The translations under genes and the position numbers were made by a program. A stretch of DNA of 5,958 nucleotides from an uncultured Rickettsiales bacterium (GTDB lineage: Bacteria > Pseudomonadota > Alphaproteobacteria > Rickettsiales > Midichloriaceae). The stretch lies in NCBI GenBank assembly GCA_937996615.1, contig CALKVD010000009.1, positions 1-5,958 on the forward strand, given 5' to 3'. The notes under the pieces were generated by a model, which was not told the origin of the DNA, did no database searches, and saw nothing but the letters and a program-made list of their open reading frames with translations. Positions 5,466 through 5,958 of the stretch are shown here, one piece after another. Every line of letters starts with the position of its first letter. Position 1 is the first letter of the stretch.

Positions 5466-5958
5466 TATAAAAAAGCACTGAAGACAGAAAAAATCCCAAT
5501 TATAACCAATATTAAATTGATTGGATATGATTCTCTAATATTTCCTATGACTTCTTTGCTATAAATTAGATAATCTACCGCAATAAAATTGAACCTAACC
5601 CCAAATTCATTCCAAAAAAACCATTCGGCAACAGCAGTGAAAATTAAAATGAATGTATAGATAAAAAATAATAAAGCTTCCCAAACCGCTATCCGAGATT
5701 TATTTTGATCTAGCAAAAGGAAACAAATTGCCAACAGAACTAAAATATAGGAAAAAACTAGAGAATCTGATATAAAACCAATAAAAAATGGTAACAAAAT
5801 ATCGAACACAGAACGAAACTTTCCTAAAACGCAAGAACATTGCAAAAGATCTATATTCCCTCGCAAAATTTCATACTGAGTAAAAGCTAATCTTTCTATA
5901 AGGTTTATTACGACAAAGGTCCAAAAAAATGGTAGTATAAATCTTATAAAATTACGTG
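5420..5958 (-). CDS. LTA synthase/MdoB-family sulfatase, membrane half (5' end outside the window, frameshifted)
   Basis: This frame is open from the right edge to a stop at 5420. Between the edge and 5866 it contains no ATG, GTG or TTG codon, so the true start lies beyond the window; TTG 5866 is internal. The peptide is membrane-embedded: a segment NFIRFILPFFWTFVVINLI, then ILLPFFIGF, LVFSYILVLLAICFLLL, ALLFFIYTFILIFTAV and NLILVIIGIFSVFSAFLY. It includes the block EWFFWNEFGVRFNFIAVDY followed by NIRESYP, which is characteristic of the N-terminal membrane region of LTA-synthase-like sulfatases in Gram-negative bacteria. Family members carry about five helices before the periplasmic enzyme domain; here the last helix and the enzyme are in the other frame. 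The last residues after LYK (IYLISDNIWLECV) do not look like family sequence and probably arise from reading past the frameshift. Confidence 0.8.
   Translation of the reverse strand, partial: RNFIRFILPFFWTFVVINLIERLAFTQYEILRGNIDLLQCSCVLGKFRSVFDILLPFFIGFISDSLVFSYILVLLAICFLLLDQNKSRIAVWEALLFFIYTFILIFTAVAEWFFWNEFGVRFNFIAVDYLIYSKEVIGNIRESYPINLILVIIGIFSVFSAFLYKIYLISDNIWLECV

Noticed and set aside
5420..5480. Programmed -1 ribosomal frameshift in the sulfatase gene
   Set aside because: The frame relation would fit -1, but there is no canonical slippery heptamer or evident downstream stem-loop; a lost base is simpler.
1..5958. parS site, DnaA-box cluster or CtrA sites marking the replication origin near parAB
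   Set aside because: I found no TGTTTCACGTGAAACA-like sequence and no TTATNCACA boxes; the TTAA pair at 186-198 has 5-nt rather than 7-nt spacing and lies in generic AT-rich DNA.

Overview
The window is AT-rich (roughly one third G+C by eye) and every gene I can support is read from the minus strand. The core is the chromosomal block rsmG-parA-parB, in transcription order. The ParA C-terminal half (LSEAPSHGKPAIIYD, then a CSGS motif) looks, from memory, like rickettsial Soj. Together with the base composition and a broken accessory gene, this suggests an AT-rich alphaproteobacterium with a reduced genome, most likely in or near Rickettsiales. No database search was possible, so the placement is an inference.

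Layout in transcription order, right to left. At the right edge is a gene for an LTA-synthase/MdoB-type membrane sulfatase. Its start lies outside the window. It is split by an apparent one-base frameshift near 5461-5464 into a membrane half (5420-5958) and a catalytic sulfatase half (4044-5438). Next comes rsmG (16S rRNA G527 methyltransferase), whose start is ambiguous and may overlap the sulfatase end. parA follows after 20 nt. parB follows after a 117-nt gap that holds a direct repeat with a 22-bp period. A 215-nt gap with a good extended -10 promoter precedes a 363-aa gene that I do not recognise. Finally, a 227-nt AT-rich leader precedes the first 14 codons of metG (methionyl-tRNA synthetase), which runs off the left edge.

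How the genes work together. ParA and ParB form the chromosome-segregation pair: ParB loads at parS and ParA is its ATPase partner. rsmG is their usual neighbour in many bacteria, although in alphaproteobacteria mnmG normally precedes it and here the sulfatase takes that place. The sulfatase and the 363-aa gene are the accessory elements flanking this conserved block. The orphan has no signal peptide that I can see, has a methionine-dense helical stretch, and appears to have its own promoter. It is the best candidate here for undescribed biology, but nothing in the sequence gives it a function. I saw no tRNA, rRNA, CRISPR array, insertion sequence or parS site.
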